The notes under the pieces were generated by a model. It saw only the letters and a list, made by a program, of their open reading frames with translations. It had not been told where the DNA came from and searched no databases. Below, piece by piece: positions 18,822 to 29,068 of a stretch of 64,000 nucleotides of DNA. Positions within the stretch are counted from its first letter, which is position 1. The number at the start of each line of letters is the position of its first letter. A program made the position numbers and the translations under genes. The DNA lies in assembly GCF_004551525.1 (NCBI RefSeq), contig NZ_SATR01000015.1:1-64000 (forward strand). Reading direction: 5' to 3'. This DNA is from Vibrio ouci. Its GTDB lineage: Bacteria > Pseudomonadota > Gammaproteobacteria > Enterobacterales > Vibrionaceae.

Positions 18822-19802
18822 TTAATCTTCTGCCACACTAAATAGGTTTTCCATATTCAAACCTTGTTTGATCAGAATCTCTCTTAAACGGCGTAGCCCT
18901 TCGACCTGAATTTGACGAACACGCTCACGAGTTAGATTGATTTCTCGACCTACTTCTTCCAGTGTTGATGGCTCATAACCCAGTAAACCGAAACGACGCG
19001 CTAGCACCTCTTTCTGCTTAGGATTCAGCTCATCTAACCAATGGATAAGTGAGCCCTTAATATCATCATCCTGAGTCGAAACTTCAGGGTCAGAATTGTT
19101 AATATCAGGAATGATATCAAGCAGAGCTTTTTCTCCATCACCACCAATTGGTGTATCAACTGAACTAATACGTTCATTCAAACGTAGCATTTTGCTCACG
19201 TCATCAACGGGTTTATCAAGCTGAGTGGCAATCTCTTCCGCCGTTGGCTCATGGTCAAGTTTTTGCGATAGCTCACGAGCAGTACGCAGATAAATATTGA
19301 GCTCTTTAACGACGTGGATAGGTAAACGGATGGTACGTGTTTGGTTCATCAGAGCACGCTCTATGGTTTGACGAATCCACCATGTTGCGTAGGTAGAGAA
19401 GCGAAAACCGCGTTCAGGGTCAAACTTCTCTACCGCTCGGATTAAACCGAGGTTTCCTTCTTCAATAAGATCAAGTAGTGCCAAACCACGATTGCTGTAA
19501 CGACGGGAAATTTTCACTACTAAGCGAAGATTACTTTCAATCATACGTTTACGCGCAGCTTCGTCACCTCGTAAGGCACGACGTGCGTAAAGAACTTCTT
19601 CTTCGGCGGTAAGTAGTGGAGAAAAGCCAATTTCTCCTAAATAAAGTTGTGTCGCATCTAGACTTTTCGTCGATGCATCAAACTCTTCTTTAGCCTCTTC
19701 AGCTTGTGTAGGTTTGGTCGGTTTTTTCTTTTGAAACGTTTGAACGGTTTCTTGATCGATTTCGAATTCTTCGACTTTCGTTGCTGCATTGCTGATACTC
19801 AT
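18822..19802 (-). CDS. rpoS: RNA polymerase sigma factor RpoS
   Basis: RpoS is the stationary-phase and general-stress sigma factor; in vibrios it also affects motility, protease production and chitin responses. The 326-aa protein shows region 1.2 ([21 protein letters not shown]), region 2 ([57 protein letters not shown], given here as landmarks), region 3 and region 4 ([29 protein letters not shown]). It lies 71 bp downstream of nlpD, the universal gammaproteobacterial arrangement in which the main rpoS promoter is usually within nlpD. No mutS follows it here. Confidence 0.97.
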   Translation of the reverse strand: MSISNAATKVEEFEIDQETVQTFQKKKPTKPTQAEEAKEEFDASTKSLDATQLYLGEIGFSPLLTAEEEVLYARRALRGDEAARKRMIESNLRLVVKISRRYSNRGLALLDLIEEGNLGLIRAVEKFDPERGFRFSTYATWWIRQTIERALMNQTRTIRLPIHVVKELNIYLRTARELSQKLDHEPTAEEIATQLDKPVDDVSKMLRLNERISSVDTPIGGDGEKALLDIIPDINNSDPEVSTQDDDIKGSLIHWLDELNPKQKEVLARRFGLLGYEPSTLEEVGREINLTRERVRQIQVEGLRRLREILIKQGLNMENLFSVAED

Positions 19803-19873
19803 AGCGCCTCCCCCTGGCGAGCTAGCAAGACATTACTACGTCTAATGTCGCTATATTACCTAACAGTAAATTT

Positions 19874-20785
19874 TTACGGTAAGTAGCGTTTTGGATTCAC
19901 TGACTTACCTTGATAGCGAATTTCAAAGTGTAAGCGAACACTGCTGGCTCCAGAGCTGCCCATTGTTGCGATTTTTTGACCAGCTTTGACACTTTGCCCT
20001 TCGCGTACTAGCAACCGATCATTATGTGCGTATGCACTTAGGTAATTGTCGTTATGTTTTATAATCACGAGATTACCGTAACCACGTAGTGCATTGCCCG
20101 AATAAACCACGGTGCCGCCTGCTGTAGAAACAATGGATTGCCCACGCTGCCCTGCGATATCAATCCCCTTGTTCCCTTGATCCCCAGCAGAAAAGTTCTT
20201 GATTACTCTCCCTTTAGTTGGCCATAACCACTTGGAAACTTTATTGTTGTTTGTCGATGTACTACTGGTATTTTTGTTAACATTTTGTTTACCAGTAGAT
20301 TCAACATACTCCTTTGATTTCGATTGATCAACCTTCTTTGGTGGTTGTTTTGCCACCGTTTGTTGATTGTTTTTTGAACTGGCCGTATTAACCGTCTGAG
20401 TAGAGTTTTTGCTCGATGCCGTATTCTGTTTTGGAGTGGAAGGGGTCGCAACAACAGCTACAGCGACGCCAGCCCCAGTGCCACCGTACGCTGGCGCATT
20501 ATAAGCAGGTTGCCAAAGTTTGAGTTTTTGACCAGGGAAGATGGTGTAAGGCTTGGTTAAACCGTTGTAACTAATGATTTCACTTACATCTTTGTCTGTG
20601 ACATAGGCTATAAAATACAGCGTATCGCCCTTTTCGACCTGATAGTAACTTCCTCGATAACTCCCTCGAGAGACCGAGCTATAATCTTTCTTCAATCCAG
20701 TCACAGGCGCAGGAGAATGCGCAGCACATCCTAATAATGTACTGCAAATACCTAAGACTAATAGAAAGTAAGACTTAAACTTCAT
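19874..20785 (-). CDS. nlpD: Murein hydrolase activator NlpD (lipoprotein)
   Basis: NlpD is an outer-membrane lipoprotein that activates the amidase AmiC at the septum. The 303-aa protein has a lipobox ending in Cys20 (TLLGC), a LysM domain (YQVEKGDTLYFIAYVTD ... PGQKLKL, about residues 47-91), a long low-complexity Asn/Ser/Thr/Lys linker (about 110-185) and a C-terminal LytM/M23 domain (about 190-303). The M23 metal ligands are degenerate: the usual first His is replaced in NKGIDIAG and the HxH motif reads AHN. This fits a non-catalytic activator. It starts 2 bp after pcm ends, and rpoS follows. Confidence 0.95.
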   Translation of the reverse strand: MKFKSYFLLVLGICSTLLGCAAHSPAPVTGLKKDYSSVSRGSYRGSYYQVEKGDTLYFIAYVTDKDVSEIISYNGLTKPYTIFPGQKLKLWQPAYNAPAYGGTGAGVAVAVVATPSTPKQNTASSKNSTQTVNTASSKNNQQTVAKQPPKKVDQSKSKEYVESTGKQNVNKNTSSTSTNNNKVSKWLWPTKGRVIKNFSAGDQGNKGIDIAGQRGQSIVSTAGGTVVYSGNALRGYGNLVIIKHNDNYLSAYAHNDRLLVREGQSVKAGQKIATMGSSGASSVRLHFEIRYQGKSVNPKRYLP

Positions 20786-20787
20786 CG

Positions 20788-21414
20788 CTAAGCTAGATCA
20801 CCAGCAACCAGAGGAACAAAACGAACCATTTCTACCACTTGAGAGAGAAACTCATCGCCACTACGAACGATTTTTAGCAATTGCTGCTCATCCGTTCCAA
20901 CAGGGATCATCAATATCCCGCCCTCTTTCAGTTGCTCTAAGAGTGCAGAAGGAACAGATTCAGCAGCTGCAGTAACAATGATGGCATCAAAAGGGCCTTT
21001 CGCTGCCCAGCCTTGCCAGCCATCACCATGCTTAGTGGATATATTGTAAATATCCAGCTGCTTTAGGCGACGCTTTGCTTCCCATTGCAGAGTCTTAATA
21101 CGTTCAATCGAATAAACGTGCTCAACAAGCTGAGACAACACCGCTGTTTGATAACCAGAGCCCGTACCCACTTCAAGTACCTTACTGCTGCGTGTAAGCT
21201 CCAACATCTCTGTCATCTTCGCCACTATGTATGGCTGAGAAATAGTTTGCCCTTGCCCTATCGGCAACGCATTGTTGTCATAAGCTTGATGAATCATCGC
21301 CTGAGAGACAAATTGCTCTCGCGGCAATCTATAAATTGCATCTAGCACTTTCTGATCTTGAATCCCATTCGCAACCAGAAATTCGCGCAATCTATCGGCA
21401 TGTGGGTTTGTCAT
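20788..21414 (-). CDS. pcm: Protein-L-isoaspartate O-methyltransferase
   Basis: Pcm uses S-adenosylmethionine to methylate L-isoaspartyl residues in aged proteins, starting their repair. The 208-aa protein has the SAM-binding motif [15 protein letters not shown] (motif I), the upstream substrate motif [15 protein letters not shown], and [13 protein letters not shown] and GGILMIPVG motifs. It sits 2 bp after surE and 2 bp before nlpD in the surE-pcm-nlpD-rpoS stress cluster. Confidence 0.97.
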   Translation of the reverse strand: MTNPHADRLREFLVANGIQDQKVLDAIYRLPREQFVSQAMIHQAYDNNALPIGQGQTISQPYIVAKMTEMLELTRSSKVLEVGTGSGYQTAVLSQLVEHVYSIERIKTLQWEAKRRLKQLDIYNISTKHGDGWQGWAAKGPFDAIIVTAAAESVPSALLEQLKEGGILMIPVGTDEQQLLKIVRSGDEFLSQVVEMVRFVPLVAGDLA

Positions 21415-21416
21415 GC

Positions 21417-22175
21417 TTAACTATCCTTTAACCAATTACCCATGCTTTGTATCGACTCATGCGCCGTTAAATCCACCTGTAATGGTGTAATTGAAACAAA
21501 GCCTTGTTCGATAGCATAAAAGTCCGTGCCCTCTCCTGCGTCCTGTTCTTTGCCCGGAGGACCTAACCAATAGATATCATGCCCACGAGGATCTTTCTGC
21601 TTAATCATCGCTTCAGCGTGATGACGAGCACCCAATCGTGTCACTTGAGTCCCTTTCAGCTCATCTTCACAAAGATCTGGAATATTCACATTAAGCAGGC
21701 GATTGGTCGGGATCGCAGAATGAGCATGCTGCTGCACCAATTGACGGGCAATGTTCGCAGCAACATCGAAGTTATGTTTTCCGACTAAAGAGAAAGCAAT
21801 GGACTGAACACCTAGGAAATGTCCTTCCATTGCCGCCGCAACGGTACCGGAATATAAAACATCGTCACCTAAGTTAGCACCATGGTTAATGCCGGTTAAT
21901 ACCAAATCTGGTAGCGAATCTTTCATCAGTTCATTCAATGCAAAATGAACACAATCAGTCGGTGTACCTTGTACAGAATATATCTGTGGAGCAATCTGAT
22001 TGACACGAAGAGGCTGCTCAAGCGTTAATGAATTGGATGCGCCAGAACGGTTGCGGTCCGGAGCAACAATCGTCACGTCTGCAATATCTCGCAAGGCATC
22101 CGCCAAAGTATGAATCCCTTGCGCATGCACGCCATCATCATTGCTGATTAATATCTTAAGGCGCATATCACTCAT
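21417..22175 (-). CDS. surE: 5'/3'-nucleotidase SurE
   Basis: SurE is a stationary-phase survival phosphatase acting on nucleoside 5'- and 3'-monophosphates and short polyphosphate. The product is 252 aa from the ATG overlapping the truD stop (TAATG); an ATG three codons in would give the more canonical [12 protein letters not shown] start. Metal-binding DD in ISNDDG, the ASNSLT motif, [10 protein letters not shown] and the [24 protein letters not shown] block are all present. Translational coupling to truD and pcm is evident from the spacing. Confidence 0.96.
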   Translation of the reverse strand: MSDMRLKILISNDDGVHAQGIHTLADALRDIADVTIVAPDRNRSGASNSLTLEQPLRVNQIAPQIYSVQGTPTDCVHFALNELMKDSLPDLVLTGINHGANLGDDVLYSGTVAAAMEGHFLGVQSIAFSLVGKHNFDVAANIARQLVQQHAHSAIPTNRLLNVNIPDLCEDELKGTQVTRLGARHHAEAMIKQKDPRGHDIYWLGPPGKEQDAGEGTDFYAIEQGFVSITPLQVDLTAHESIQSMGNWLKDS

Positions 22176-23218
22176 TAATATTGGCGCTCCACTTCGATTT
22201 CTTCAATTAGCTCACGGATAATTGCCGTCGCGAAACAGCCTGCATCTAACGAGAAGTTCAGCGTAATATTGTCAGACTCAACACTCCAAGAAAGATCTTG
22301 CGGCATCAGAGAGATACTGCGGCGATCGTGGCGCATGCGGTTACCTCGAATCAGTGCCATAAGGTCTGGTTCCGCATCTAAATGAGGCTGCTCAAGTGCT
22401 AAAGCATCCGCTTGAGTGGGCAACGCATTATCACCCGCCATCGCTGCCGTCAGTTGCGTACGTTTTTCTACTAGAGCGGTATTCACTTCTTCCAATGCAT
22501 CTTGGCTGACAAGCTCGGTTTGGCCTTCAAGTTCGACTAAGTCACCAACCATCGCCTGACTGAATAAGCCTTTCTCGATACGCTCAGACAAAATGGTATT
22601 AAAGATCCAAGAGCGTGCAGCTGAAAGGTACAAGCTACGTTTATTCTGATTGCGAGTACGTACATTCTCTCGTCCCCAACGTCGAGCCTCATCAAGGTTA
22701 TTGCCTTGATTGCCAAATCGCTGGCTACCAAAGTAGTTCGGTACACCAGATTGGGTCACAGATTCAAGTCGTGTCAACACATCATCCACATCCGTCACTT
22801 CTGACAGTGTAATCTCAAACTGGTTGCCAATAAGATCACCTGGACGCAGTTTTTTGTTGTGTCTGTCTGTCGCCAAAATTTCAATACTTGGGTATTGAGC
22901 TAAAAACTGGCTAAAGTCTGGCGTATCACCTTTTGGTAAATGCACGCTGAGCCATTGCTCCGTCACCGCATGACGATCTTTCAAACCAGCCCAACTGACA
23001 TCCTTAGATTTCACACCACACGTTTTTGCTAATTCGTTGGCCACAAAGCTGGTGTTTTCCCCCGATTTACGGATGCGAACCATTAAGTGTTCACCTGTAC
23101 CAGTAAAGTCGAAACCTAGGTTCTCGCTCACTTTGAAGTGTTCAGCTCTCGCTTTTAGTTTGCCTTTGGCACTTGGCTTACCATTTAGATAAGCCAATGA
23201 AGATAAAATGTCAGACAT
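22175..23218 (-). CDS. truD: tRNA pseudouridine(13) synthase TruD
   Basis: TruD makes pseudouridine at position 13 of tRNA-Glu. The 347-aa protein has the catalytic motif with Asp in [17 protein letters not shown] (about residue 82) and the signature [16 protein letters not shown], followed by the TRUD insertion domain. It lies between ispF and surE and overlaps the surE start by one base. Confidence 0.97.
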   Translation of the reverse strand: MSDILSSLAYLNGKPSAKGKLKARAEHFKVSENLGFDFTGTGEHLMVRIRKSGENTSFVANELAKTCGVKSKDVSWAGLKDRHAVTEQWLSVHLPKGDTPDFSQFLAQYPSIEILATDRHNKKLRPGDLIGNQFEITLSEVTDVDDVLTRLESVTQSGVPNYFGSQRFGNQGNNLDEARRWGRENVRTRNQNKRSLYLSAARSWIFNTILSERIEKGLFSQAMVGDLVELEGQTELVSQDALEEVNTALVEKRTQLTAAMAGDNALPTQADALALEQPHLDAEPDLMALIRGNRMRHDRRSISLMPQDLSWSVESDNITLNFSLDAGCFATAIIRELIEEIEVERQY

Positions 23219-23269
23219 ATTCTTTCCAATGCTGTGGCCGTCACCCGAATAAGCTCGGCCTGCAACTGA

Positions 23270-23746
23270 TTATTCTTTTACAAGTAAGACAACAGCTTCT
23301 GTTGCAATACCTTCTTTACGACCAGTAAAACCCAGTCGTTCTGTTGTAGTCGCTTTGACGTTTACATTACCTAAATCCGTTTGAAGATCTTCAGCAATGG
23401 TTTGGCACATCGCCTCAATATGAGGGGCCATTTTAGGGGCCTGTGCAATGATAGTGATATCGGCATTACCCAACACATAGCCTTGCTCTCGCACTCGGCG
23501 GTATACGTCTCGCAATAAGTCGCGGCTGTTCGCCCCCTTCCATTTATCATCGGTATCTGGAAAGTGACGACCAATATCACCCGCAGCGATAGCACCAAGC
23601 AGCGCATCACAAAGGGCATGCAAAGCAACATCGCCATCAGAATGAGCAATCAAACCTTGCTCATACGGGACAGAAACACCGCCAATGATTACCGGGCCTT
23701 CACCGCCAAACTTGTGGACATCAAAGCCGTGGCCAATTCGAATCAT
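23270..23746 (-). CDS. ispF: 2-C-methyl-D-erythritol 2,4-cyclodiphosphate synthase
   Basis: IspF cyclises CDP-methylerythritol phosphate in the MEP isoprenoid pathway. The 158-aa protein has the zinc-binding GHGFDVHKF (Asp and His at residues 9 and 11), the [18 protein letters not shown] motif and the C-terminal [14 protein letters not shown]. It is 3 bp after ispD; the ispD-ispF-truD order is conserved. Confidence 0.98.
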   Translation of the reverse strand: MIRIGHGFDVHKFGGEGPVIIGGVSVPYEQGLIAHSDGDVALHALCDALLGAIAAGDIGRHFPDTDDKWKGANSRDLLRDVYRRVREQGYVLGNADITIIAQAPKMAPHIEAMCQTIAEDLQTDLGNVNVKATTTERLGFTGRKEGIATEAVVLLVKE

Positions 23747-23749
23747 GAG

Positions 23750-24457
23750 TTATCCTTTATTTCTATTTAGATAAAACTCTGCCAACGCCAGATCTTCTGG
23801 TTGAGTTATTTTTATATTATCTGCTCTGCCCTTAACTAAAGCAGGCTTTCGCCCAATCCACTCAATAGCAGATGCTTCATCGGTGATCGCTACACCTTGC
23901 TTTAGTGCCCTAGACAGAGCTTGCGTTAGCATCTGAGCTTTAAACATCTGTGGGGTTAGTGCGTGCCACAGTGCTTCCCTATCAACGGTATGATCAATCG
24001 CTTGATCTAGATTTGCTCGTTTCATTGTATCTCGTACCGGTGCCGCCAAAATACCGCCAAGCTGATTCTCTAACGAGCGTTGAATCAACGCATCAATATC
24101 AGCCAGTTCGACACATGGCCTAGCTGCATCATGCACCAGAACCCATTCAGCCAAATTGTGCTTTTCTACATAGTGTAATGCAGAAAGCACAGAATCTGCG
24201 CGTTCTTTACCACCAGAGACACGCACAACGCTTTCATGATTGGCTAAGGACAATTGAGGAAAGTATGGGTCACCGTCAGTGACAGCAATAATCACACACT
24301 CGATAGCAGGGTGACTCAGCAACTTGTCTACCGTATGTTCTAAAACCGTACTCTGGTTAATTTCTAAGTACTGCTTAGGCCTATCAGCCTGCATACGACT
24401 GCCGACACCTGCGGCAGGGACAATCGCGACGATCGACCCAGAAGATAGTGGCGACAT
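23750..24457 (-). CDS. ispD: 2-C-methyl-D-erythritol 4-phosphate cytidylyltransferase
   Basis: IspD joins CTP and methylerythritol 4-phosphate in the MEP pathway. The 235-aa protein has the CTP-binding [18 protein letters not shown] signature near residues 14-31, the [10 protein letters not shown] motif and the TDEASAIEW motif near the C-terminus. It starts directly after the ftsB stop, with no gap. Confidence 0.97.
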   Translation of the reverse strand: MSPLSSGSIVAIVPAAGVGSRMQADRPKQYLEINQSTVLEHTVDKLLSHPAIECVIIAVTDGDPYFPQLSLANHESVVRVSGGKERADSVLSALHYVEKHNLAEWVLVHDAARPCVELADIDALIQRSLENQLGGILAAPVRDTMKRANLDQAIDHTVDREALWHALTPQMFKAQMLTQALSRALKQGVAITDEASAIEWIGRKPALVKGRADNIKITQPEDLALAEFYLNRNKG

Positions 24458-24736
24458 TTAGTTATCATCCCCAATAATACGATAAAAAGTTTCGCCCTCT
24501 TTGATCATGCCGAGCTCATGCCGAGCACGTTCTTCGATCGCATCAAGACCTTGTCTAAGGTCATCAATTTCCGCAAACATTTCATTGTTTCGAACTTGGA
24601 GGTTGCCGTTAACTTGATGCTGAACTTGGGTTTCTGCACTTACCGCCTGAAAGTCACTAATTCCATTTTTTCCAAACCACAATTCAAATTGTAGCCAGCC
24701 TAAAATTAAGGTTAAGGTCAGTGCAAAAATTCGCAT
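24458..24736 (-). CDS. ftsB: Cell division protein FtsB
   Basis: FtsB is a bitopic divisome protein that forms the FtsQLB complex activating septal peptidoglycan synthesis. The start is set at [14 protein letters not shown] (24736), giving 92 aa; the open frame upstream to 24772 adds 12 residues unlike the family. A single membrane helix (residues about 3-20) is followed by a periplasmic coiled coil (residues about 30-70) and a conserved [15 protein letters not shown] motif. Enolase, often upstream in enterobacteria, is not here. Confidence 0.95.
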   Translation of the reverse strand: MRIFALTLTLILGWLQFELWFGKNGISDFQAVSAETQVQHQVNGNLQVRNNEMFAEIDDLRQGLDAIEERARHELGMIKEGETFYRIIGDDN

Positions 24737-24849
24737 AGCATTAATCAATGAGGAGATAAAAAGAAAGACCACATATATATCACAATGTCGCTAATGGCGC
24801 GAGATTGGACTCTGTGGTCTTCAATAAGATTTTGCTGATTCTTAACTGT

Positions 24850-25653
24850 TTAATTGAAACTTAAGAAGGCAATAAGGCCTAGACCAAGCAACAATCGATA
24901 AATCACAAATGGGGTCATACCCATACGTGAAATCATCTTTAGAAAGAAATGAATACAAATGTAAGCACTAATGAATGAGGTAACGATACCGGTCATCAAA
25001 AAGCCAAAGTGCACTGGCTCGCCGCTTGTCACTAACTTTAAGCCAAGGTAACTACCAGCCAATAAAATGATAGGAATCGACATTAAGAACGAGAAGCGTG
25101 CTGCTGCTTCACGAGTAAAACCTAAATACAGCGCAGCGGTAATGGTCGCGCCTGAACGAGATGTCCCTGGAATCATCGCCAACGCTTGGCTAACGCCAAT
25201 AAACAGTGCTTTCTTCCAATCCGCTTGATATTCGTCATCAGCCAGCTTTGAATTTTTGTCGACGTACCATAACAACAAACCAAACACGATAGTGGTCGTA
25301 GCAATCACCCACGCACTGCGTAAATACAGCTCGATAAAGTCTTTCATTAACAAGCCGAAGATACACGCTGGAATCGTGGCAATAATGATCATCCAAGCCA
25401 GTTTCGCTTCTTTACTGCGATCGCCCTTAAAGATCGATGCAAAGAACGCAGTCAATAAAGAGACGACTTCTTTGCGGAAGTAGATCATGACCGCAGCCAA
25501 CGTGCCGACATGCACTGCAACATCAAACGCTAACCCTTGATCTTCCCAGCCGAGGATGGCGGAAGGCAAAATAAGGTGTGCGGAACTCGAAATTGGTAAA
25601 AACTCGGTAAGCCCTTGAATTAAAGCAAGGATAAACGCTTCAAAATATCCCAT
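24850..25653 (-). CDS. uppP: Undecaprenyl-diphosphate phosphatase UppP (BacA)
   Basis: UppP dephosphorylates undecaprenyl pyrophosphate to recycle the lipid carrier of cell-wall synthesis and confers bacitracin tolerance. The 267-aa polytopic protein has the catalytic [15 protein letters not shown] motif (residues 13-27) and the [10 protein letters not shown] motif near residue 160. It is downstream of folK by 16 bp, suggesting folB-folK-uppP as an operon. Confidence 0.97.
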   Translation of the reverse strand: MGYFEAFILALIQGLTEFLPISSSAHLILPSAILGWEDQGLAFDVAVHVGTLAAVMIYFRKEVVSLLTAFFASIFKGDRSKEAKLAWMIIIATIPACIFGLLMKDFIELYLRSAWVIATTTIVFGLLLWYVDKNSKLADDEYQADWKKALFIGVSQALAMIPGTSRSGATITAALYLGFTREAAARFSFLMSIPIILLAGSYLGLKLVTSGEPVHFGFLMTGIVTSFISAYICIHFFLKMISRMGMTPFVIYRLLLGLGLIAFLSFN

Positions 25654-25669
25654 TATTTTCTCTTACTCG

Positions 25670-26155
25670 TTATTGAAACCACAGGGGAACTGGGGTGAGT
25701 GGTGTGGTTAATTGGCTTTGCTGAGCGATTTGCTCGATGGTTCGGCCATCATTAGGCACTGTCAACTGTGGACTGAGTTCCAAGAGCGGCTGCAGAACAA
25801 ACGCATATTTTACGATGTCGCTACGAGGCACTTCTGGTTGACAGGGAGACACCACCGACCCATAAAGAATGATGTCGAGGTCTACCGTTCGCGGCTCAAA
25901 CTTTCCAGCATCGACAGCGCGGCCCCATTTGAACTCAATATCACGCAGTTGTCGTGAAAAATCTGTCAAATCTAAAGAGGTTTTCATTTCTACGACAAGG
26001 TTGTAAAACGGCTGGCTATCAAAGCCAACCGCTTCGCATTCATAGATGGTCGAGAGACGTAATTCAGGATCGAGGTTTCTCAGCTCACGAATGGCCGCTT
26101 CAATATGCTTATGCCGGCCAATGTTTGAACCAATCCCGACATAAGTAGTAATCAT
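25670..26155 (-). CDS. folK: 2-amino-4-hydroxy-6-hydroxymethyldihydropteridine pyrophosphokinase
   Basis: FolK (HPPK) transfers pyrophosphate from ATP to hydroxymethyl-dihydropterin in folate synthesis. The 161-aa protein has GIGSNIGRHKHIE at the N-terminus, the YNLVVEMKT strand and the signature FEPRTVDLDIILYG with the two catalytic aspartates. The first four bases overlap the folB stop (ATGA), so the two are translationally coupled. Confidence 0.97.
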   Translation of the reverse strand: MITTYVGIGSNIGRHKHIEAAIRELRNLDPELRLSTIYECEAVGFDSQPFYNLVVEMKTSLDLTDFSRQLRDIEFKWGRAVDAGKFEPRTVDLDIILYGSVVSPCQPEVPRSDIVKYAFVLQPLLELSPQLTVPNDGRTIEQIAQQSQLTTPLTPVPLWFQ

Positions 26156-26505
26156 GCGTGACCTCGTTCGATAATCACGCCTACCCCTTTCGCTTGAGCA
26201 ACAGCCCCTGGCTTGGTTAAACGGATCTTAATCCATGGTACATTAAACTTAGCCATGATCAGTTCAGCGATCTCTTCAGCAACACGCTCAACCAGTAGAA
26301 AGCGACCACCCTCAATATGTTGCAGCACCGCCTGACTCACTTGAGCATAATCCAACGCATCAACCACATCATCGCTTTTGCCAGCAGGTCGGTTGTCGTG
26401 CGCCATTTCAATATCCAACACAAGCTTTTGCTTAATTTCTTGTTCCCAATCGTAAACGCCAATTGTGGTGATTACTTCCAGTTGCTCGATAAATACTTTA
26501 TCCAT
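26152..26505 (-). CDS. folB: Dihydroneopterin aldolase
   Basis: FolB converts dihydroneopterin to hydroxymethyl-dihydropterin and glycolaldehyde. The 117-aa protein shows the family landmarks: EQLEVITTIGVYDWEQEIKQKLVLDIEM at the N-terminus, DALDYAQVSQAV, FLLVERVAEEIAE with the catalytic-site Glu, and the Lys-containing IRLTKPGAVA near residue 100. It is divergent from plsY and coupled to folK. Confidence 0.97.
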   Translation of the reverse strand: MDKVFIEQLEVITTIGVYDWEQEIKQKLVLDIEMAHDNRPAGKSDDVVDALDYAQVSQAVLQHIEGGRFLLVERVAEEIAELIMAKFNVPWIKIRLTKPGAVAQAKGVGVIIERGHA

Positions 26506-26656
26506 GTGTTACTTCCTTAGAGGTCGGATACCCAAGCGAGGTAAAAAGTCGTACTATTTCCATCTCAAACTCTATCGTGATAGTTTGAGCGTATCAGGCG
26601 CAGTATCATATCAATTACTTGCTTGACTAACACCTGTTTCAGACGAGTTCTCTACT

Positions 26657-27253
26657 ATGACCCCATTAGCACTGGTTATGATCATTATCGCCTACCTTCT
26701 AGGCTCGATCTCGAGTGCTGTTTTGATCTGCCGTATTCTGCGTTTGCCTGATCCACGTGGTGTGGGCTCTAATAATCCAGGTGCAACGAATGTCTTGCGT
26801 ATTGGTGGAAAAAAAGCCGCAGTCTCCGTTTTATTGTGCGATATGTTGAAAGGGACGATTCCCGTTTGGGGGGGATACTTTCTGGGGATTGAGCCAGTCA
26901 TTTTAGGCGTGATTGCTATCGCAGCCTGTTTAGGCCATATGTACCCGTTGTTCTTTCATTTTAAAGGCGGTAAAGGAGTGGCGACTGCGCTCGGTGCAAT
27001 TGCTCCGATCGGCTTAGATTTAACAGGAATGATCATTGCGACCTGGCTGACGATGGCGGTTCTGTTTCGCTACTCTTCACTTGCTGCGATTGTAACGGTG
27101 CTCTTGGCCCCTTTCTACACCTGGATGGTCAAGCCGCAATACACTCTCCCTGTTGCGATGTTGTGTTGCTTAATTATTTTTAGGCACCATCAAAACATCA
27201 AGCGGTTGTTTGAGGGGACGGAGCCTAAGCTTGGTGCAAAAAAGTCCATATAA
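26657..27253 (+). CDS. plsY: Glycerol-3-phosphate acyltransferase PlsY
   Basis: PlsY acylates glycerol-3-phosphate from acyl-phosphate, the first step of phospholipid synthesis, in the inner membrane. The 198-aa protein has five hydrophobic helices and the three conserved motifs: [11 protein letters not shown] with [12 protein letters not shown], the [21 protein letters not shown] loop, and [17 protein letters not shown] at the C-terminus. It is divergent from folB. No clear terminator follows; the next 277 bp hold only AT-rich non-coding sequence with a weak Fur-like palindrome. Confidence 0.97.
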   Translation: MTPLALVMIIIAYLLGSISSAVLICRILRLPDPRGVGSNNPGATNVLRIGGKKAAVSVLLCDMLKGTIPVWGGYFLGIEPVILGVIAIAACLGHMYPLFFHFKGGKGVATALGAIAPIGLDLTGMIIATWLTMAVLFRYSSLAAIVTVLLAPFYTWMVKPQYTLPVAMLCCLIIFRHHQNIKRLFEGTEPKLGAKKSI

Positions 27254-27530
27254 CCCACAGTAATTAGCCATACAATGAATACGTTGAGCTAGCACTTTAG
27301 TACTAGTTAACAAAATAATCCCATTCTTTCGCTTATCTTTTCTGATTAAGTTACCTTATTATTGATAATTTAATCATTAAGCGCTTATCTCCAAAGCTTA
27401 TTTCATAATCGTCTACCTAAGCCTCTAAATTACCTGTGGCTAACTCCTATTCTCATAGAGTCGCAAACGGCGACATACATGATGCTGCCGTTTCCCCTGT
27501 AACTTTGTTTCTTGAACAGGCGGAGGTTCT

Positions 27531-28103
27531 ATGAAACGTACATTATTAGCCTTAACTCTAGGCGCACTAGCCAGCTATACCATCACAACTAACGCAAAGC
27601 CACCAAAGCCAGCTCTGGTTGATATCACTCCGGGCGAATGTTCATCAGAATTCTCAGACCCCAGCTTCAATGTGGAAGCTGATTGGACTTGGGCTGAAAT
27701 AGAAGAGACGTCAGAACACACTAAATTTGGCGGGGATGCCGAAGTTCTGGTCATGTACTCAGCCAGTTACGCTTTTGAAGAGACCATCATTGATCTTGTT
27801 GGCGTCGAGCACGCCCTTTCATTCAGTGTCAGCCAGTATAATGAAGAAGCGGACCAAACGAATGAAGTAACTTATACCTGTGTCGATTATGAGTGTAATG
27901 CCGAATTGATGGTGGATGACTTTTCGCCAATGATCTTAGCGATGCTGTCAGACAGCTACCCCGATGTTGTATGGGATAGCTTCTCTATAGATGGGGCAGA
28001 GTTAGACAACCTTCACATTAAAGGAATGGATCCATCAATGGGTAGCAAAAAGATGAAGCATCAAAATTACCCCTTGGTTAACCTCTGCCCTGCAGATGAG
28101 TAA
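27531..28103 (+). CDS. Unrecognised secreted acidic protein
   Basis: I do not recognise this 190-aa protein. It has a clear signal peptide (MKRTLLALTLGALASYTITTNA, cleavage near residue 22). The mature part is strongly acidic (many Glu/Asp, for example WTWAEIEETSEH and SQYNEEADQTNE). It contains four cysteines: one in GECSSE, two in CVDYEC and one in NLCPADE near the C-terminus, so two disulfides in the periplasm are possible. A good Shine-Dalgarno (GGCGGAGG) precedes the ATG. It is a single gene between plsY and a convergent hydrolase, with its own terminator. Whether it is periplasmic or exported cannot be told. Confidence 0.75.
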   Translation: MKRTLLALTLGALASYTITTNAKPPKPALVDITPGECSSEFSDPSFNVEADWTWAEIEETSEHTKFGGDAEVLVMYSASYAFEETIIDLVGVEHALSFSVSQYNEEADQTNEVTYTCVDYECNAELMVDDFSPMILAMLSDSYPDVVWDSFSIDGAELDNLHIKGMDPSMGSKKMKHQNYPLVNLCPADE

Positions 28104-28104
28104 T

Positions 28105-28132
28105 AAAAAAGCGAGCATTACGCTCGCTTTTT
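28105..28132. terminator. Bidirectional terminator
   Basis: GCGAGC/GCTCGC stem with an ATTAC loop, flanked by AAAAAA and TTTTT, between the convergent secreted-protein and hydrolase genes. Confidence 0.87.
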
Positions 28133-28148
28133 AGTCTAGGAATCAATT

Positions 28149-28961
28149 CTACGCATGCGCAGCCAAAAATTGCTGCAACATATTTGATACAAACTCAGGC
28201 TGCTCTAGGTTTGAAATATGTCCAGCCTTGGGAATCTGAACAAGTTGAGAGCCATTAATCGAATCAACCATCAAGTACGACTCCAATACTGGGCGAGGCT
28301 TGTCTTCTTGTCCGACGGCAATTAATACCGGCAAAGCAAACTTTTCAATATCTTCGATTTGATCGCGTCGGCCGAAAACCATACGGCCAATACGGGCGAT
28401 TTCTTCCGCTTGCTCACCTTGAAGATTTGCTAAATGCTTAGAGAAGTTTGTCACAAGCTCAGGGGAATCCTCTTTGGCGTTGTTAGCGAAAAACAGCGGT
28501 GTCACCGCTTCAACAATCTCATTAGGGACTGCTTTGGCTTGCGCTATGGCATCAAGCATCGCGAAATATTTGTTGTGAGCAACTTCAGGTTCTAAACCAA
28601 CAAAGGTATCCATCAACACTAATGATTTTACTCGCTGTGGCGCCAAGGTCACCAATTCACAGCCCCACATACCTCCGACCGATAAGCCAACAATCGAAAA
28701 CTCGTCGATCTCAAGTTGGTCCATAAGCACCAATATTTGCTTAGCGTAGTCTTGTAGCGAACGAGTGGTTTGAGGTGCAAAATCCGATTCTCCATGCGCC
28801 CAAAAATCAGGCACAATACAGCGATAGTACTTACTCAGCGCTTCAATTTGCGGAGCCCACATTTTGTTATCCCACAGATAACTGTGGCCAAAGATCACAA
28901 CGGGACCACTACCCACATCTAAATAGGCCATCTCGCGGCCATCAACTGAAAACTTTTCCAT
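28149..28961 (-). CDS. Alpha/beta-fold hydrolase
   Basis: A 270-aa alpha/beta hydrolase of the esterase/dienelactone-lactonase type. The oxyanion-hole strand is VVIFGHSYLWDNKMW. The nucleophile is the Ser of GLSVGGMWG (about residue 94), the acid is probably the Asp of VGQEDKPRP, and the base is the His of KAGHISNLEQPEF. The ATG at 28961 is preferred because GGAAAG precedes it closely; an ATG four codons upstream has no ribosome-binding site. The substrate is unknown. It lies between a hypothetical gene and tsaD. Confidence 0.85.
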   Translation of the reverse strand: MEKFSVDGREMAYLDVGSGPVVIFGHSYLWDNKMWAPQIEALSKYYRCIVPDFWAHGESDFAPQTTRSLQDYAKQILVLMDQLEIDEFSIVGLSVGGMWGCELVTLAPQRVKSLVLMDTFVGLEPEVAHNKYFAMLDAIAQAKAVPNEIVEAVTPLFFANNAKEDSPELVTNFSKHLANLQGEQAEEIARIGRMVFGRRDQIEDIEKFALPVLIAVGQEDKPRPVLESYLMVDSINGSQLVQIPKAGHISNLEQPEFVSNMLQQFLAAHA

Positions 28962-29022
28962 GGTTCTTTCCATTGATTATTTTTATTGCATAGAAGCGTA
29001 ATACCACGCTTTCATTTCAACA

Positions 29023-29052
29023 TAAAAGAAAGGCCGCTCTCTCAGCGACCTT
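29023..29052 (-). terminator. Intrinsic terminator after tsaD
   Basis: An AAGGTCGCT / AGCGGCCTT stem with one G-T pair on the minus strand, followed by TCTTTTATG. Confidence 0.65.
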
Positions 29053-29068
29053 GTGTATTCTTTTGGCT

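Noticed and set aside
27364..27379. Fur box upstream of the secreted protein
   Set aside because: GATAATTTAATCATTA needs a one-base gap to fit the 19-bp consensus and lies in AT-rich DNA; kept only as a note.
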